A program made the translations under genes and the position numbers. From Gynuella sunshinyii YC6258 (lineage in GTDB: Bacteria; Pseudomonadota; Gammaproteobacteria; Pseudomonadales; Natronospirillaceae), in the NCBI RefSeq assembly GCF_000940805.1, contig NZ_CP007142.1:1402593-1466592 (forward strand): 64,000 nt of DNA. Direction: 5' to 3'. The stretch's first letter is position 1; the number at the start of each line of letters is the position of its first letter. Under the pieces are notes generated by a model, which worked only from the letters and a program-made list of their open reading frames with translations, was not told the origin of the DNA and searched no databases. Of the stretch, positions 1-10,022 are shown one piece after another.

Positions 1-1868
1 TTGCCGGGGAAACCTCTATTGCCCGCTCGCGATTGGAAGAGCAAGTCAGTGACTTTGGTTTTACATTGGAAGAGATGGAAGGCACGATTGATCGTCTTCG
101 TGATCAGGTTCGCCGACTGGATATTGAGACGGATGCTCAGGTCAGTTTTCGTCAGGAAAGGGCAGAGGAAAGTAACTATCAGGACTTTGACCCACTGGAA
201 ATGGACCGTTATTCCGTCATTCAGCAGTTGTCCCGTTCATTAATGGAATCAGCATCTGACTTGCTTGACCTGAAAAACAGTTTGACTGATAAGACCCGTG
301 ATGCGGAGACACTACTGTTACAGCAATCTCGTATTAATACCGAGTTGCAGGAAGGTCTGATGCAGACGCGAATGGTGCCGTTCAGTCGTTTGATTCCGAG
401 GCTGCGGCGGATCGTTCGTCAGATCGCTGGAGAGCTGGGTAAAGAGGTTGAGTTAGTGGTAAATAACGCAGAGGGGGAGTTGGACCGGACCGTACTGGAA
501 CGGATGATTTCACCTCTGGAACACATGCTTCGTAATGCTGTTGACCATGGTATCGAACTACCAGAGCGTCGCAGGGAGCTGCACAAACGGCCTGTTGGGC
601 AGATCAGCATATTCATTAACCGGGAAGGTAGTGATGCCGTCATCCGGATCAAGGATGATGGTGCGGGTATTAATGTTGGCAAGGTCCGGGAAAAGGCTGT
701 GGAACGTGGTCTGATCACAAAAGATCAACAGCTTAGTGATCAGGATGTATTGCAGTTTATTCTTGATTCGGGTTTCTCTACTGCGGCAAAGGTCACTCAG
801 ATATCTGGTCGGGGTGTCGGAATGGATGTGGTGCACTCAGAGGTAAAATCACTGGGTGGGCAGATGGTTATCGATACTCAATTGAATCAGGGCACCGAGT
901 TCACCATCCACCTGCCAGTGAGTGTATCCGTTAACCGGGCGTTGATGGTGGCCATCGGTGATGATCACTATGCCATTCCTCTCGATACAATCGAAGGTAT
1001 TGTTCGTATTGCACCACAGCAACTGATGGAATATGTGAAACCCGGAGCTGTTCCGTTCGAGTATGCGGGCAACCGATATAAAGTGAACTACCTGGGTTCA
1101 ACTCTCAATTATGATCACCGGCCATCGTTTTATAGTTCAAATATCCCGGTACCCCTGGTGTTGGTAAAACGGGGTACTCATTCGGAGTCTATCGCATTGA
1201 ACGTTGATAAGCTGATGGGCTCGCGAGAGATCGTGGTAAAAAGTCTTGGGCCGCAGTTTGCCAATGTTCAGGCTTTATCAGGAGCTACCATCCTTGGGGA
1301 TGGTAGTGTGGTAGTTATTCTGGACCTGACTTCTCTACTTAGAAGCGATTTGACGATTGCCAGAACTGGCACCGACGATATGGCGATTCCGGCGCTGGAA
1401 GCTGATTACGAGCGCGATGAAGAATACCGTGAGCCGTTAGAAGCAGAAGTTACCAATATCTCCACTGGTCGTAATGGTCGTGCTTCCGGTCCGGCCACGA
1501 TTATGGTGGTGGACGATTCGGTCACGGTGAGAAAAGTAACCTCCCGTTTGCTGGAGCGGCAGGGTTATGAGGTACTGGTGGCCAAAGACGGTGTTGATGC
1601 GGTTGCGTTGCTACAGGATCGCGTCCCTGACTGTATCTTGCTGGACATTGAAATGCCTCGGATGGATGGTTTTGAAGTTGCCAACCGGATCCGCCATGAC
1701 AGCCGTACCAAGCAGGTACCGATCATCATGATTACATCCCGTACAGGCTCTAAACATAAAGACCGGGCTTTGGCGATTGGTGTGAATGACTACATGGGGA
1801 AACCATTCCAGGAGTCCATGCTGCTTGAGGCGATAGAGAAGCTGGTTAAGGCCAACAGGGTAGGTTAA
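1..1868 (+). CDS. chpA: ChpA-type hybrid CheA histidine kinase, C-terminal part
   Basis: This is the 3' end of a large CheA-like kinase of the Pil-Chp system, which controls type IV pilus activity and twitching. The reading frame is open from base 3, so the gene starts upstream of the window. In order it shows a CheA dimerisation helix region, an HATPase domain (N-box LRNAVDHGIE near base 528, G1 DDGAGI near 655, G2 GRGVGMDVV near 810), a CheW-like domain (about 930-1350) and a C-terminal receiver domain (about 1500-1860). The receiver has the VDDS acidic pair and the phospho-acceptor Asp in LLDIEMPRMDG. The Hpt domains would lie outside the window. chpB follows directly. ChpA is favoured over an ordinary CheA because of the terminal receiver and the chpB/chpC neighbours. 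Confidence 0.93.
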   Translation, partial: AGETSIARSRLEEQVSDFGFTLEEMEGTIDRLRDQVRRLDIETDAQVSFRQERAEESNYQDFDPLEMDRYSVIQQLSRSLMESASDLLDLKNSLTDKTRDAETLLLQQSRINTELQEGLMQTRMVPFSRLIPRLRRIVRQIAGELGKEVELVVNNAEGELDRTVLERMISPLEHMLRNAVDHGIELPERRRELHKRPVGQISIFINREGSDAVIRIKDDGAGINVGKVREKAVERGLITKDQQLSDQDVLQFILDSGFSTAAKVTQISGRGVGMDVVHSEVKSLGGQMVIDTQLNQGTEFTIHLPVSVSVNRALMVAIGDDHYAIPLDTIEGIVRIAPQQLMEYVKPGAVPFEYAGNRYKVNYLGSTLNYDHRPSFYSSNIPVPLVLVKRGTHSESIALNVDKLMGSREIVVKSLGPQFANVQALSGATILGDGSVVVILDLTSLLRSDLTIARTGTDDMAIPALEADYERDEEYREPLEAEVTNISTGRNGRASGPATIMVVDDSVTVRKVTSRLLERQGYEVLVAKDGVDAVALLQDRVPDCILLDIEMPRMDGFEVANRIRHDSRTKQVPIIMITSRTGSKHKDRALAIGVNDYMGKPFQESMLLEAIEKLVKANRVG

Positions 1869-2912
1869 GTGCGACATCAGGCGCGAGTGGGGATCATTGC
1901 CGATCAGCCACTGCAACAGCATTTATTGCAGAATGTCATTGTAGAAGAAGGCTATGAGGTCGGTGTCAACACACATCCGGAAAAGGTGAATGCTGCACTG
2001 CTTCGCTCAGATACGATATCTGTCTGGGTTGTTAATCTGGTGGATTCGGATGCCTGGGATGATGTGCTTGAGCAGATTCTTGATCACAGTTGTGCCCCGG
2101 TGTTTTTTGGTGATGGTAAAGCGCCTGATAGGAACTCTGCGGAGTTTCCAAGCTGGCGTCGACGGATTATTACCAAGCTGAAGGAGTTTTCTGATCCAAT
2201 AGCCGAAGTGAAGTCGGCCCCTGTGCTTGACCTGGACGCTTTGATCAATGCGAATAGAGTCGATCCCTCTGATGTGATCAAACTCCCAGCCAGATTCCGT
2301 TACGCGAACCCGAGTCAGGTTGATCATGTTTGTGTTGTGGCTGCATCGCTTGGTGGTCCCTCTCCGGTGAAAGAATTTTTTGATCGGATTCCGGCTGATT
2401 TGCCAGCAGCATTTTTGTATGCCCAACATATCGACGAAGGTTGCATTGATGCATTGGTGGCATCAGTGGGGCGTCATACGGAACTGAAAATGGAATTGGT
2501 CAGTGAAGGATGCCAGTTGGAAAATGGCAAGATTCTGGTGGTTCCGGTGAGTCGGGAAATTCAGTTTCAGGCCAATCATACGGTTGAAATACTCGAAAAT
2601 GGCTGGTCTGGTCCTTATGGTCCGAGTATCGACCATTTATTTAAGAACGTTGTGGCCCGATATAAAAATATGACCAGTGCCATCGTGTTTAGTGGCATGG
2701 GATCAGATGGCACTCTGGGGGCAACCAGTATCGTTGAAGCTGGTGGTACAGTTTGGGCTCAGGATCGCCAGTCTGCTATCGAACCATCGATGCCTGACAG
2801 TGTGTCAGAGGCCGGTTATGTTAGTTTTCGTGGGTCGCCGGAACAGCTGGCCCGAAAATTTGTTGAGCAGCTGTTAACCGATACCACAAGTTTGGAAGTT
2901 ACTGCGACTTAA
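1869..2912 (+). CDS. chpB: ChpB, CheB-type protein-glutamate methylesterase
   Basis: This is a methylesterase that would remove methyl groups from the Pil-Chp chemoreceptor. The C-terminal CheB domain (about residues 150-340) carries the catalytic triad in its usual contexts: Ser160 in AASLGGP, His187 in AQHIDEG and Asp280 in GMGSDGT. The N-terminal 110 residues have a receiver-like length, but they lack the paired acidic residues at the N-terminus, and the strand-3 region reads VVNLVDSD, so phosphorylation control is probably lost. The start is a GTG immediately after the chpA stop codon, which indicates translational coupling. The 347-residue length fits ChpB. Confidence 0.9.
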   Translation: MRHQARVGIIADQPLQQHLLQNVIVEEGYEVGVNTHPEKVNAALLRSDTISVWVVNLVDSDAWDDVLEQILDHSCAPVFFGDGKAPDRNSAEFPSWRRRIITKLKEFSDPIAEVKSAPVLDLDALINANRVDPSDVIKLPARFRYANPSQVDHVCVVAASLGGPSPVKEFFDRIPADLPAAFLYAQHIDEGCIDALVASVGRHTELKMELVSEGCQLENGKILVVPVSREIQFQANHTVEILENGWSGPYGPSIDHLFKNVVARYKNMTSAIVFSGMGSDGTLGATSIVEAGGTVWAQDRQSAIEPSMPDSVSEAGYVSFRGSPEQLARKFVEQLLTDTTSLEVTAT

Positions 2913-2930
2913 ATCAGTAGGAGAAAAATA

Positions 2931-3401
2931 GTGACCAAACAGATTCAAAGCGATGCTGCCAGTCAGGCAGTACCTTGCTTGTTGATTCCTACCCAGGGTA
3001 AAAGCTTGTTGTTGCCCAACGTCACAGTTGCAGAAGTCGTGGGTTATACCGAACCCAGACCACTTGAAAACGCACCTGCATGGTTTCTGGGGTTTATGTT
3101 CTGGCGGGGTGAGCAAATACCTGTACTGTCTTATGAACTGGCTAACCAGGAAGTACAAGTGTCTAAAACGGTTTCGGCTCGGATCGCTGTCATGAATGGT
3201 TCCGGTACTCACAACAGGTTACCATTTTTTGCGGTGGTGGTTCAGGGGATTCCGAGGATGGTCAGGGTTGGCAGCGAAGATGTCGAACAAAGCCAGGAAA
3301 ATCTTGGGCCAGCCGAAGCGATGGCCGTGAAAACCGCGCTTGGAAAAGCCTATATTCCCAACCTACCGTACCTGGAAAGTCTGCTGACGAAAGTCATTTA
3401 G
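2931..3401 (+). CDS. chpC: ChpC, CheW-like adaptor protein
   Basis: This is a 156-residue single-domain CheW-like protein, expected to link a chemoreceptor to the ChpA kinase. CheW-fold features include the hydrophobic LLIPTQGKSLLLPN N-terminal strand pair, the FLGFMFWRGEQIPVLSYE segment typical of CheW/ChpC, and a C-terminal AYIPNLPYLE segment. The GTG start at 2931 is preceded by a good ribosome binding site (AGGAG in tcagtaggagaaaaata). The gene lies 18 bases after chpB and is followed by a hairpin, so it is the last gene of the chp unit. In Pseudomonas ChpC mediates certain twitching responses; the same role here is inferred from context. Confidence 0.87.
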   Translation: MTKQIQSDAASQAVPCLLIPTQGKSLLLPNVTVAEVVGYTEPRPLENAPAWFLGFMFWRGEQIPVLSYELANQEVQVSKTVSARIAVMNGSGTHNRLPFFAVVVQGIPRMVRVGSEDVEQSQENLGPAEAMAVKTALGKAYIPNLPYLESLLTKVI

Positions 3402-3409
3402 TCATATTG

Positions 3410-3438
3410 AGGGAGCCATTTGGAGCTCCCTTCTGTTT
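3410..3438 (+). terminator. Hairpin terminator after chpC
   Basis: AGGGAGC at 3410-3416 pairs with GCTCCCT at 3425-3431, followed by a mixed pyrimidine run (tctgttt). It lies between the convergent ends of chpC and the flavin reductase-like gene, and could serve both strands. Confidence 0.55.
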
Positions 3439-3456
3439 GCTGCCGGATCTTACAAT

Positions 3457-4179
3457 TCACGGTTCCGGTGCAAAATCAAACACATCACTCAGCATCTGAT
3501 CTTTACGGAAATGGTGTTTCATCAGTTCTTCCCGAGTGGCATAAACCATTGAGGGAGAACCACAGCAAATTGCCTGACATTTGCTCAGATCGGGGAAATC
3601 CGCCTGAATTGCCTGATACAACAACCCTTGCTTACCCTGCCAGTCAATCTGGTCTGATACTACTGCACAGTAGTGAAACAACGGATACTCTTCATGCCAT
3701 TGTTGTGGCAGGTCGTGCATATATAAATCCTGAACCTTTTTAACCCCCCAGTACAAATGTACTTCGCGCTGAAGAGGGCCCTGGCTGAAGAGTTCTTCGC
3801 AGATAGCTTTGGCTTGCGAAAATCCTGTACCGGCGGTGATCAGCAGCAATGGCCCGGTTTCCGGTTTTAGGTTATCAAGATAGCAGGAACCCAGGCCGAT
3901 TTTGGCGGTGACCCGATTGCTCTGCCGCAGGTATTGAACAATGGCGTGAGAGTTGGAGCTCTCGTCAGGTACCACAACATGAATATCCAGAGATTCATGG
4001 CCTGGACCGGATGCAATTGTGAAAAATGCATGTTCCTGACCAGGAATCTGCAGTTCAAGATATTGCCCGGCCCGATAGTCCGGCTGCTGGTCCGGAACCA
4101 GGGTAATGATGGACACCTGGCCAGAAGTTTTTTCAATGCTGCGAATGGTACATTCGGTTTGAATCAAAACATGCTCCAT
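3457..4179 (-). CDS. NAD(P)H-flavin reductase-like FAD/NAD-binding oxidoreductase (Fre/LuxG type)
   Basis: This is a 240-residue oxidoreductase of the ferredoxin-NADP reductase superfamily without a plant-type ferredoxin domain, as in Fre/LuxG. An N-terminal FAD-binding barrel (about 1-100) holds AFFTIASGP where most members have a RxYS-type motif, so flavin binding may be loose. A C-terminal nucleotide-binding domain (about 105-235) holds LLLITAGTGFSQAKAI and the CGSPSMVY segment that contacts the nicotinamide. Such enzymes reduce free flavins with NAD(P)H. In several gammaproteobacteria fre lies beside ubiD, as it does here with xthA in between. The ATG at 4179 gives the normal family length. 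The exact electron acceptor cannot be told from sequence. Confidence 0.82.
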   Translation of the reverse strand: MEHVLIQTECTIRSIEKTSGQVSIITLVPDQQPDYRAGQYLELQIPGQEHAFFTIASGPGHESLDIHVVVPDESSNSHAIVQYLRQSNRVTAKIGLGSCYLDNLKPETGPLLLITAGTGFSQAKAICEELFSQGPLQREVHLYWGVKKVQDLYMHDLPQQWHEEYPLFHYCAVVSDQIDWQGKQGLLYQAIQADFPDLSKCQAICCGSPSMVYATREELMKHHFRKDQMLSDVFDFAPEP

Positions 4180-4236
4180 TATGTAGACTCTGGGCGAATG
4201 AAAATAAGGGTATCACTATCAAAGCCAGACTGCTTG

Positions 4237-4995
4237 CTAAAGCTCCAGCAGTACCGGGCAATGATCGGATCCATGAATATCGTTCAGGATATCAGCCTGT
4301 TTGATTTTTGTACCCAGAATTTCTGAACACAGAAAATAATCGATTCTCCAGCCGACGTTCTTGGCTCTGGCTCCGCCCCGATAACTCCACCAGCTGTATT
4401 TAACCTGATCCGCATTTTTGTAGCGGAAGGTATCCAGAAACCCGGATGCGATGTATTGATCCATACCGTCGATTTCTTCCTGCATATAACCGGCATTTTT
4501 ATTGTAGTTGGCTTTGGGGCGGGCAAGATCGATCGGTTGGTGGGCAACGTTGAAATCGCCGCAGACGATGACTGGTTTGTGAGTTTCCAGTTGCTGCAGG
4601 TATTGCAAAAATGCTTTGTCCCAGTGTTGACGATACCCCAGACGTTTCAGTTCGCCACCGGAGTTCGGGGTATAGACGGTGACCAGATAATACTCGTCAA
4701 ATTCAGCAGCGAGTACCCGTCCTTCCTGATCATGCTCCTCGATTCCCATATCCTCTTTAATGCTTAAGGGTTGGGTTCTGCTCAGGATGGCTGTCCCGGA
4801 ATAACCCTTCTTGACCGCTGAGTTGCTGTAAATATGGAAGCCTTCAAGTTCTGCCAGCGCTTCGATCACCTGATCGTCCTGGGCTTTGGTTTCCTGCAGA
4901 CACAGTACGTCAGGTTTCATGGTCTCCAGCGATTGCAGAAAGTCCTTTTTCATCACGGCCCGAATGCCGTTTACGTTCCAGGAAATCAGTCTCAT
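4237..4995 (-). CDS. xthA: Exodeoxyribonuclease III (AP endonuclease, ExoA/Xth family)
   Basis: This is a 252-residue member of the endonuclease/exonuclease/phosphatase superfamily that cleaves abasic sites in base excision repair. Hallmarks are the N-terminal SWNVNGIRA, metal-binding Glu35 in LQETKAQ, catalytic Asp147 and Asn149 in GDFNVAH, the WWSYRGGARAKNVGWRIDY substrate segment, and the C-terminal GSDHCPV with His245. The short length and the GWRIDY region resemble the ExoA/APE1 branch more than the 268-residue E. coli XthA. It lies 14 bases downstream of the ubiD stop on the same strand, so the two may be co-transcribed. Confidence 0.93.
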   Translation of the reverse strand: MRLISWNVNGIRAVMKKDFLQSLETMKPDVLCLQETKAQDDQVIEALAELEGFHIYSNSAVKKGYSGTAILSRTQPLSIKEDMGIEEHDQEGRVLAAEFDEYYLVTVYTPNSGGELKRLGYRQHWDKAFLQYLQQLETHKPVIVCGDFNVAHQPIDLARPKANYNKNAGYMQEEIDGMDQYIASGFLDTFRYKNADQVKYSWWSYRGGARAKNVGWRIDYFLCSEILGTKIKQADILNDIHGSDHCPVLLEL

Positions 4996-5009
4996 ATCAG
5001 TCTCCGCTA

Positions 5010-6476
5010 TTACTCAATACCCAGTTTGTTCCAGATTTCATCAACTTTTGCCACCACTTCAGGGTCCCGAACAATGGGTTTACCCCACTCCCTGTCGGTT
5101 TCACCGGGCCACTTATTGGTGGCATCCATTCCCATTTTTGATCCCAGGCCAGACACTGGCGAGGCAAAGTCGAGATAATCGATGGGTGTATTTTCGATCA
5201 GGGTGGTATCACGACTTGGGTCCATCCGGGTGGTGATGGCCCAGATAACGTCTTTCCAGTCACGGGCGTTGACATCATCATCGCAGACAATGACGAATTT
5301 TGTGTACATAAACTGGCGCAGAAAAGACCAGACTCCCATCATGACCCGTTTGGCGTGGCCAGGGTATTGTTTTGTGATGGTGACGATGGCCATGCGATAG
5401 GAACAACCTTCCGGTGGCAGATAAAAATCCACAATCTCCGGAAATTGCTTTTTCAGTATCGGTACAAACACTTCATTCAGTGCCACTCCAAGCACTGCCG
5501 GTTCATCGGGCGGCCGGCCGGTATACGTGGTGTGATAGATAGGATCTTTGCGCATGGTGATTGTTTCCACGGTGAATACCGGAAACTGATCCACTTCATT
5601 GTAGTATCCCGTATGGTCGCCATAAGGGCCCTCTGCTGCCATATCGTCGGGATAAATATGACCTTCCAGAATCATTTCCGCGGAGGCCGGTACCAGCAGC
5701 TCATTGGATACGGATTTGACCAGTTCCGTTCTGTGGCCCCGTAACAGGCCGGCAAAGGCATATTCTGACAGGGTGTCCGGCACAGGAGTGACTGCGCCGA
5801 TAATGGTCGCCGGATCTGCCCCAAGTGCGACACTGATTGGAAAAGGCTGGCCTGGATATTTGCGTTGCCAGTCACGGAGATCCAGAGCGCCACCCCTGTG
5901 GCTTAGCCAGCGCATGATGACCTTGTTTTTGCCAATCAGCTGCTGACGGTAAATCCCCAGATTATGCCGTTGTTTTTCAGGTCCTTTGGTGATGACCAGA
6001 CCCCAGGTGATCAATGGTGCCACGTCGCCCGGCCAGCAGGTCTGAATGGGAATCTTACTGAGGTCTACCTCATCGCCATGAAATACCTGTTCCTGGCAAT
6101 TGGCTTTTTTTAAGATTTTCGGAGGCATATTCAACACCTGTTTATAGGTGGAGAATTTACTGAGTGCGTCCTTGAAACCGGATGGTGGCTCAGGCTCTTT
6201 GAGAACCGCCAGTAACTCACCGATTTCGCGTAATTTGTCGGTACTTTCCGCGCCCATGCCAAGCGCTACCCGTTCAGGGGTGCCGAACAGGTTGGCCAGT
6301 ACCGGCATGGAAAAGCCTTTGGGATTTTCAAATAATAATGCCGGCCCTTCGGCGCGTAGTACCCGATCAGAAATTTCTGTCATTTCCAGATAAGGGTCGA
6401 CTTCAAGTTGAATGCGCTTTAGCAGTCCACGGCTTTCCAGGGTGGCAATAAAATCTCTCAGATCCTTATAATTCAT
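5010..6476 (-). CDS. ubiD: UbiD, 3-octaprenyl-4-hydroxybenzoate decarboxylase
   Basis: This is a prenylated-FMN-dependent decarboxylase of ubiquinone biosynthesis, 488 residues (E. coli UbiD is about 497). Family segments seen are the N-terminal [14 protein letters not shown], the [12 protein letters not shown] region, [13 protein letters not shown] with the conserved acidic residue of the active site, [14 protein letters not shown], and the C-terminal [10 protein letters not shown] and [14 protein letters not shown] longer open frame runs upstream to 6659, but that part has no UbiD homology and runs into the MFS gene, so the ATG at 6476 is chosen. It needs a UbiX partner for its cofactor, which is not in this window. 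Confidence 0.95.
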   Translation of the reverse strand: MNYKDLRDFIATLESRGLLKRIQLEVDPYLEMTEISDRVLRAEGPALLFENPKGFSMPVLANLFGTPERVALGMGAESTDKLREIGELLAVLKEPEPPSGFKDALSKFSTYKQVLNMPPKILKKANCQEQVFHGDEVDLSKIPIQTCWPGDVAPLITWGLVITKGPEKQRHNLGIYRQQLIGKNKVIMRWLSHRGGALDLRDWQRKYPGQPFPISVALGADPATIIGAVTPVPDTLSEYAFAGLLRGHRTELVKSVSNELLVPASAEMILEGHIYPDDMAAEGPYGDHTGYYNEVDQFPVFTVETITMRKDPIYHTTYTGRPPDEPAVLGVALNEVFVPILKKQFPEIVDFYLPPEGCSYRMAIVTITKQYPGHAKRVMMGVWSFLRQFMYTKFVIVCDDDVNARDWKDVIWAITTRMDPSRDTTLIENTPIDYLDFASPVSGLGSKMGMDATNKWPGETDREWGKPIVRDPEVVAKVDEIWNKLGIE

Positions 6477-6607
6477 AGGGTTTTCAGTGACAGCAAAGAA
6501 TCGTTGGAGTCTATCATATGCGTCTGGCTGTGGTGACCATCGGCAGTGGTCTTTTGCAGAGTTTGTTGTCCGCCATACCCCTATGGATATGGCGGACAGA
6601 GGCTGTA

Positions 6608-7828
6608 TCAGTCTTGGATATCCGTAGTGGCACTGTCTCCAACCCGGATCATGAACCAACCCGCCAGTCCCAGTACGACATAACCGATAAAGAATGGTGT
6701 CAGGGTTCCATTGAATAGTTGACCAATAAACACTGAACAGGCTACGGACATCAGTGTGGAAATAAAACCAATCACCGCCGCAGCCATACCGGCCATGTGA
6801 CCCATCGGTTGCATGGCGATGGAATTCAGGTTGCCAAACATCAGGCTCAGACTGAAGAACAATGGCAATGCAAGTCCAAAGAACAGCCAGAATGGAGGCA
6901 CGCCATCATAGATCAGGGTAATGACCAACAGGATGATCGCCAGACCCACAAAGCCTTTGATTGCCAGATTGATTATTTTCATCATGCCTAAACGCATCAC
7001 CAGGCGTGAATTCATATACGCTGCCAGTCCGAATGATCCGGCCATGGCGGCAAAATACTTGGGAAAGTCATCGACGATATTAAACACCTGCTCAAAGATT
7101 GCCTGTGAAGCACTGAGGTAGGAGAGAAAGGCCCCGAACACAAACCCGGCTGCCATGGTATAAGACATCGCGGCTTTGTGAGTCAGAATCGATTTGAACG
7201 TGGCAAAAATGACTTTAATGACAAAAGGCTTTTTGTCTTCCGGGGTCAGGGTTTCCTGCTGACGAATACCAAACCACAGTGTGCAAAGCCAGGCAAGTAT
7301 CACAAATGCGGCAAACACCATAACCCATGAAGAACGTTCTATGATCAGCTGGCCGATGGTCGGTGCAATCATCGGAATCAGGATGAAGATCATCATAATA
7401 ATCGACATAATGCGCGCCATCTCACGGCCACTGTAGACGTCTCTGACCAGAGCCATACCTACCACCCGGGTGGACGCCAGGCCGAAACCCTGGATGATCC
7501 GTCCGAACAGCATGACTTCCAATGTATTGGAATACATTGAAATCAGCGAGCCAATCGTAAAAATCACCATCCCGGAATACAGGCTGGGTTTGCGTCCCCA
7601 GGAATCACAAAGAGGGCCATAAAGTAACTGACCGACGGACATACCAAGCATGATCATGGAAATAAGCAGCTGGGTATCATTACTGTCTTGGACGTTGAGT
7701 GATCGGCCAATTTCGGGTAATGCTGGCAAAATTGCATCAATGGATAATGCCCCCAGCGACGTGATTAACGCCATCAGGATGACGAATTCGAGCAGAGGCA
7801 ATGGCCTGACATGTTTTTGAGCTGTCAT
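6608..7828 (-). CDS. Bcr/CflA-family MFS multidrug efflux transporter
   Basis: This is a 406-residue inner-membrane protein with about 12 predicted hydrophobic helices, of the 12-TM drug:H+ antiporter type. The first helix carries [14 protein letters not shown], typical of Bcr/CflA proteins. The loop between helices 2 and 3 has the MFS motif A as [14 protein letters not shown], and helix 4 has [20 protein letters not shown]. Family members export bicyclomycin, sulfonamides or dipeptides; the substrate here is unknown. The ATG at 7828 gives a typical N-terminus. It is followed after 131 bases by ubiD on the same strand. Confidence 0.88.
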   Translation of the reverse strand: MTAQKHVRPLPLLEFVILMALITSLGALSIDAILPALPEIGRSLNVQDSNDTQLLISMIMLGMSVGQLLYGPLCDSWGRKPSLYSGMVIFTIGSLISMYSNTLEVMLFGRIIQGFGLASTRVVGMALVRDVYSGREMARIMSIIMMIFILIPMIAPTIGQLIIERSSWVMVFAAFVILAWLCTLWFGIRQQETLTPEDKKPFVIKVIFATFKSILTHKAAMSYTMAAGFVFGAFLSYLSASQAIFEQVFNIVDDFPKYFAAMAGSFGLAAYMNSRLVMRLGMMKIINLAIKGFVGLAIILLVITLIYDGVPPFWLFFGLALPLFFSLSLMFGNLNSIAMQPMGHMAGMAAAVIGFISTLMSVACSVFIGQLFNGTLTPFFIGYVVLGLAGWFMIRVGDSATTDIQD

Positions 7829-7874
7829 AAAATAAAAAATCCTGGATATTAGGTAGCAAGAAAAATCAGAAGGG

Positions 7875-7897
7875 AAACGGCTATTATGCCGTTTTTC
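7875..7897 (-). terminator. Hairpin between the ABM gene and the MFS gene
   Basis: AAACGGC (7875-7881) and GCCGTTT (7888-7894) form a stem with a 6-base loop. On the minus strand the U stretch is short; the plus-strand side has five T residues. It lies 75 bases past the stop of the ABM-domain gene. Confidence 0.5.
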
Positions 7898-7968
7898 AGT
7901 CTGCTGCAGAAAGTGGAATTTTACTCTTTTTGTGTATTTTTTATCATGGGGCAGATTTCATTAAACTG

Positions 7969-8271
7969 TTACAGAATAATGGTAAAGCCTTCAAACTCCG
8001 GTGCCCCCTGGTAAATATGACGGGCGGTTCCGGCGTTAGCATGAGCCGCCCGGAAAGCGTCTGATTTGGTCCAGTCCAGAAAAGCCCGTTCAGACTCCCA
8101 AAGGGCGTGAGATGAAAACAGCGTATAGTCATCCTGAGTCGCTCCCTGAAGCAAATGGAACTCTTTAAATCCAGGAACATTCTCCAGGTGACTGTCGCGG
8201 TTGCGCCAGATTTCAATAAACTCCTGCTCATGTCCCGGTACAATGCGAAAACGATTCATAGCGATGTACAT
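7969..8271 (-). CDS. ABM-domain (antibiotic biosynthesis monooxygenase-like) protein
   Basis: This is a 100-residue dimeric alpha-beta barrel (ABM) protein. It begins MYIAMNRFRIVPGHEQEF and contains EIWRNRDSHLENVPGFKEF and a FSSHALWESERAFLDWTKS segment, all characteristic of the HmoA/HmoB-like ABM group. Some relatives are haem-degrading monooxygenases and others are quinol monooxygenases, so the substrate is undetermined. The chosen ATG at 8271 has a GGAG site 5 bases upstream and matches the family start; the open frame continues upstream without homology. Confidence 0.82.
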   Translation of the reverse strand: MYIAMNRFRIVPGHEQEFIEIWRNRDSHLENVPGFKEFHLLQGATQDDYTLFSSHALWESERAFLDWTKSDAFRAAHANAGTARHIYQGAPEFEGFTIIL

Positions 8272-8445
8272 AAAAACTCCGCAAAGGATATTAATTGTGC
8301 TTTGCCATTGTAACCGCGAAGTGATTGCAGGTGACAACAATCTTTGGTTGACGGTCGATGGCATGCTGTCCGGTATGAATAATCTGTACCGAATACACTC
8401 CAATGCCGTTACTATCTGGCCAGTAAAAATGTTGAGGGCAAGAGC

Positions 8446-9969
8446 ATGGCGAACAATTCAGATAAATATGGCTATGTCGTGGATGCTGTTTACGCTGACC
8501 GGTTTTACAAGGAACAGTCGCCGGTATGGCTAAATTATGTTGCCATGCTTCATGGGTCTGCTCCCAGAGACCTCAATCAGCCTTTTCATTATCTTGAACT
8601 CGGATGTGGATTTGGGAACTCCGTGCTGGTCAACGCCGGCGCGTATCCTCACGGGCATTTCATTGCCTGTGATATCAACCCGGATCACATTATAGAAGCC
8701 AGATCACGGGCAGAGCGCTTCGCCATCCACAATGTGGAGTTCCAGCAGGCATCGTTCGAGGAGTTACTGGCTCAGGAACAGCTGCCGCAATTTGATTTTA
8801 TTGTATTGCATGGTGTTTACAGCTGGGTGGCAACTGAAGTCCGAACGACCATACGGCAAATACTTGCTACCCACTTGAAGCCCGGTGGACTGGTTTATAT
8901 CAGTTACAACTGCAAACCCGGCTGGTCGCCAGAAGAGCCACTACGCAAATTGTTAGTGGAGCTGTCCCGAACCGAAGCCGGTGATTCTGCTCAGCGTGCC
9001 CGTGGTGCCTTGCAGACACTTAATCAGCTCAGTTCAAAACTTAATTACTTCAAACAGCACCCATCAGTGATCACCGGTCTGAATGCCTATATCCATGAGT
9101 CTGATAACTATCTGGCCCACGAATTTCTGAACCACTCCTGGCAGACGTTTTATTCTGTCGATATTGCCGAGGAAATGAATAACATTGGCTTGGCTTTTGT
9201 GGGCAGCGCCACGCTGGTTGACAATCACCCTTTCCTGTTAGTGGACGAGGCTACTCATGAAGCCATTAACCAGCTGCCCACCGATAGACAAAGACAGCTG
9301 GCGTTTGATTTTGCCTGTAACCGGCGGTTTCGACGCGATATTTTTATCAACGGTACTGTTGAACCGCAAAAATCACTTCTGGAATTGGTGTCTCATATAC
9401 CTTTTGCCGCGATTAAAGACCCTGAATTTATCACCGATATCGTGACTACTCCGCGCGGAAAGATCAGTTTCGGCAAATCATTTATGGTTGAACTGCGAAC
9501 GCTGATGAAGCAGGGAGCCATTAGTTTCCATCAGACTCTTGCGCATATGGGAGGGAAGAGTCGTAATGAAATGGAAATACTTCGCAATCTCGTATTTTTG
9601 ATTGCGGCGGGTGAGTTGCAGGTATGTCAAAACGTACATGTAGCTGGTACAGGAAACAGAGTTGCCAGTCCTACTATTCGCAAAATGCTTGAGTTTATTA
9701 TTGAAACCGGTGCGGCGTTGCCCCTTCCCAGTCCGGTTCTGGGTAATGGTTTTCCTTTGGATGTTGTTGAGGCTGTGGCGCTTGTATCCTGGCTTGATGG
9801 CGCTGAAAACCGGGAGCAACTGGTTTCGCCGGTGCAGCAGTATCTTCGACAGCGGCATCGTGCAACGGCTCTTCGGGGAGAAGAGCTGGACAGTCAGGGC
9901 CGGCGCATTGGCAAACAGGTTTGGAATGTACTGGTTCCGCAAATGGTCGGGCTGGGTATTTTTACCTGA
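8446..9969 (+). CDS. SAM-dependent methyltransferase with C-terminal methyltransferase regulatory domain
   Basis: This is a 507-residue cytosolic protein. Residues about 45-190 form a class I methyltransferase domain with the SAM-binding motif YLELGCGFGNS (49-59), an acidic residue at the end of strand 2 (IACDINPDH) and a motif-IV-like FDFIVLHGVYSWV. The rest (about 210-507) matches the layout of proteins bearing a methyltransferase regulatory domain (PF10119 type), with DNYLAHEFLNHSWQTFYSVD and GSATLVDN as recognisable segments. The substrate is not known for this family. It stands alone on the plus strand between two minus-strand blocks, and a divergent promoter region of about 170 bases separates it from the ABM gene. 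Confidence 0.83.
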   Translation: MANNSDKYGYVVDAVYADRFYKEQSPVWLNYVAMLHGSAPRDLNQPFHYLELGCGFGNSVLVNAGAYPHGHFIACDINPDHIIEARSRAERFAIHNVEFQQASFEELLAQEQLPQFDFIVLHGVYSWVATEVRTTIRQILATHLKPGGLVYISYNCKPGWSPEEPLRKLLVELSRTEAGDSAQRARGALQTLNQLSSKLNYFKQHPSVITGLNAYIHESDNYLAHEFLNHSWQTFYSVDIAEEMNNIGLAFVGSATLVDNHPFLLVDEATHEAINQLPTDRQRQLAFDFACNRRFRRDIFINGTVEPQKSLLELVSHIPFAAIKDPEFITDIVTTPRGKISFGKSFMVELRTLMKQGAISFHQTLAHMGGKSRNEMEILRNLVFLIAAGELQVCQNVHVAGTGNRVASPTIRKMLEFIIETGAALPLPSPVLGNGFPLDVVEAVALVSWLDGAENREQLVSPVQQYLRQRHRATALRGEELDSQGRRIGKQVWNVLVPQMVGLGIFT

Positions 9970-10022
9970 CCATCCAGATGATCAGAGGCGGCAGTGGCTG
10001 TCGCGAAGATTTGAATAACTCT

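Noticed and set aside
6477-6659. N-terminal extension of ubiD by 61 codons
   Set aside because: The extension has no UbiD similarity, overlaps the MFS gene, and the ATG at 6476 gives the normal family start.
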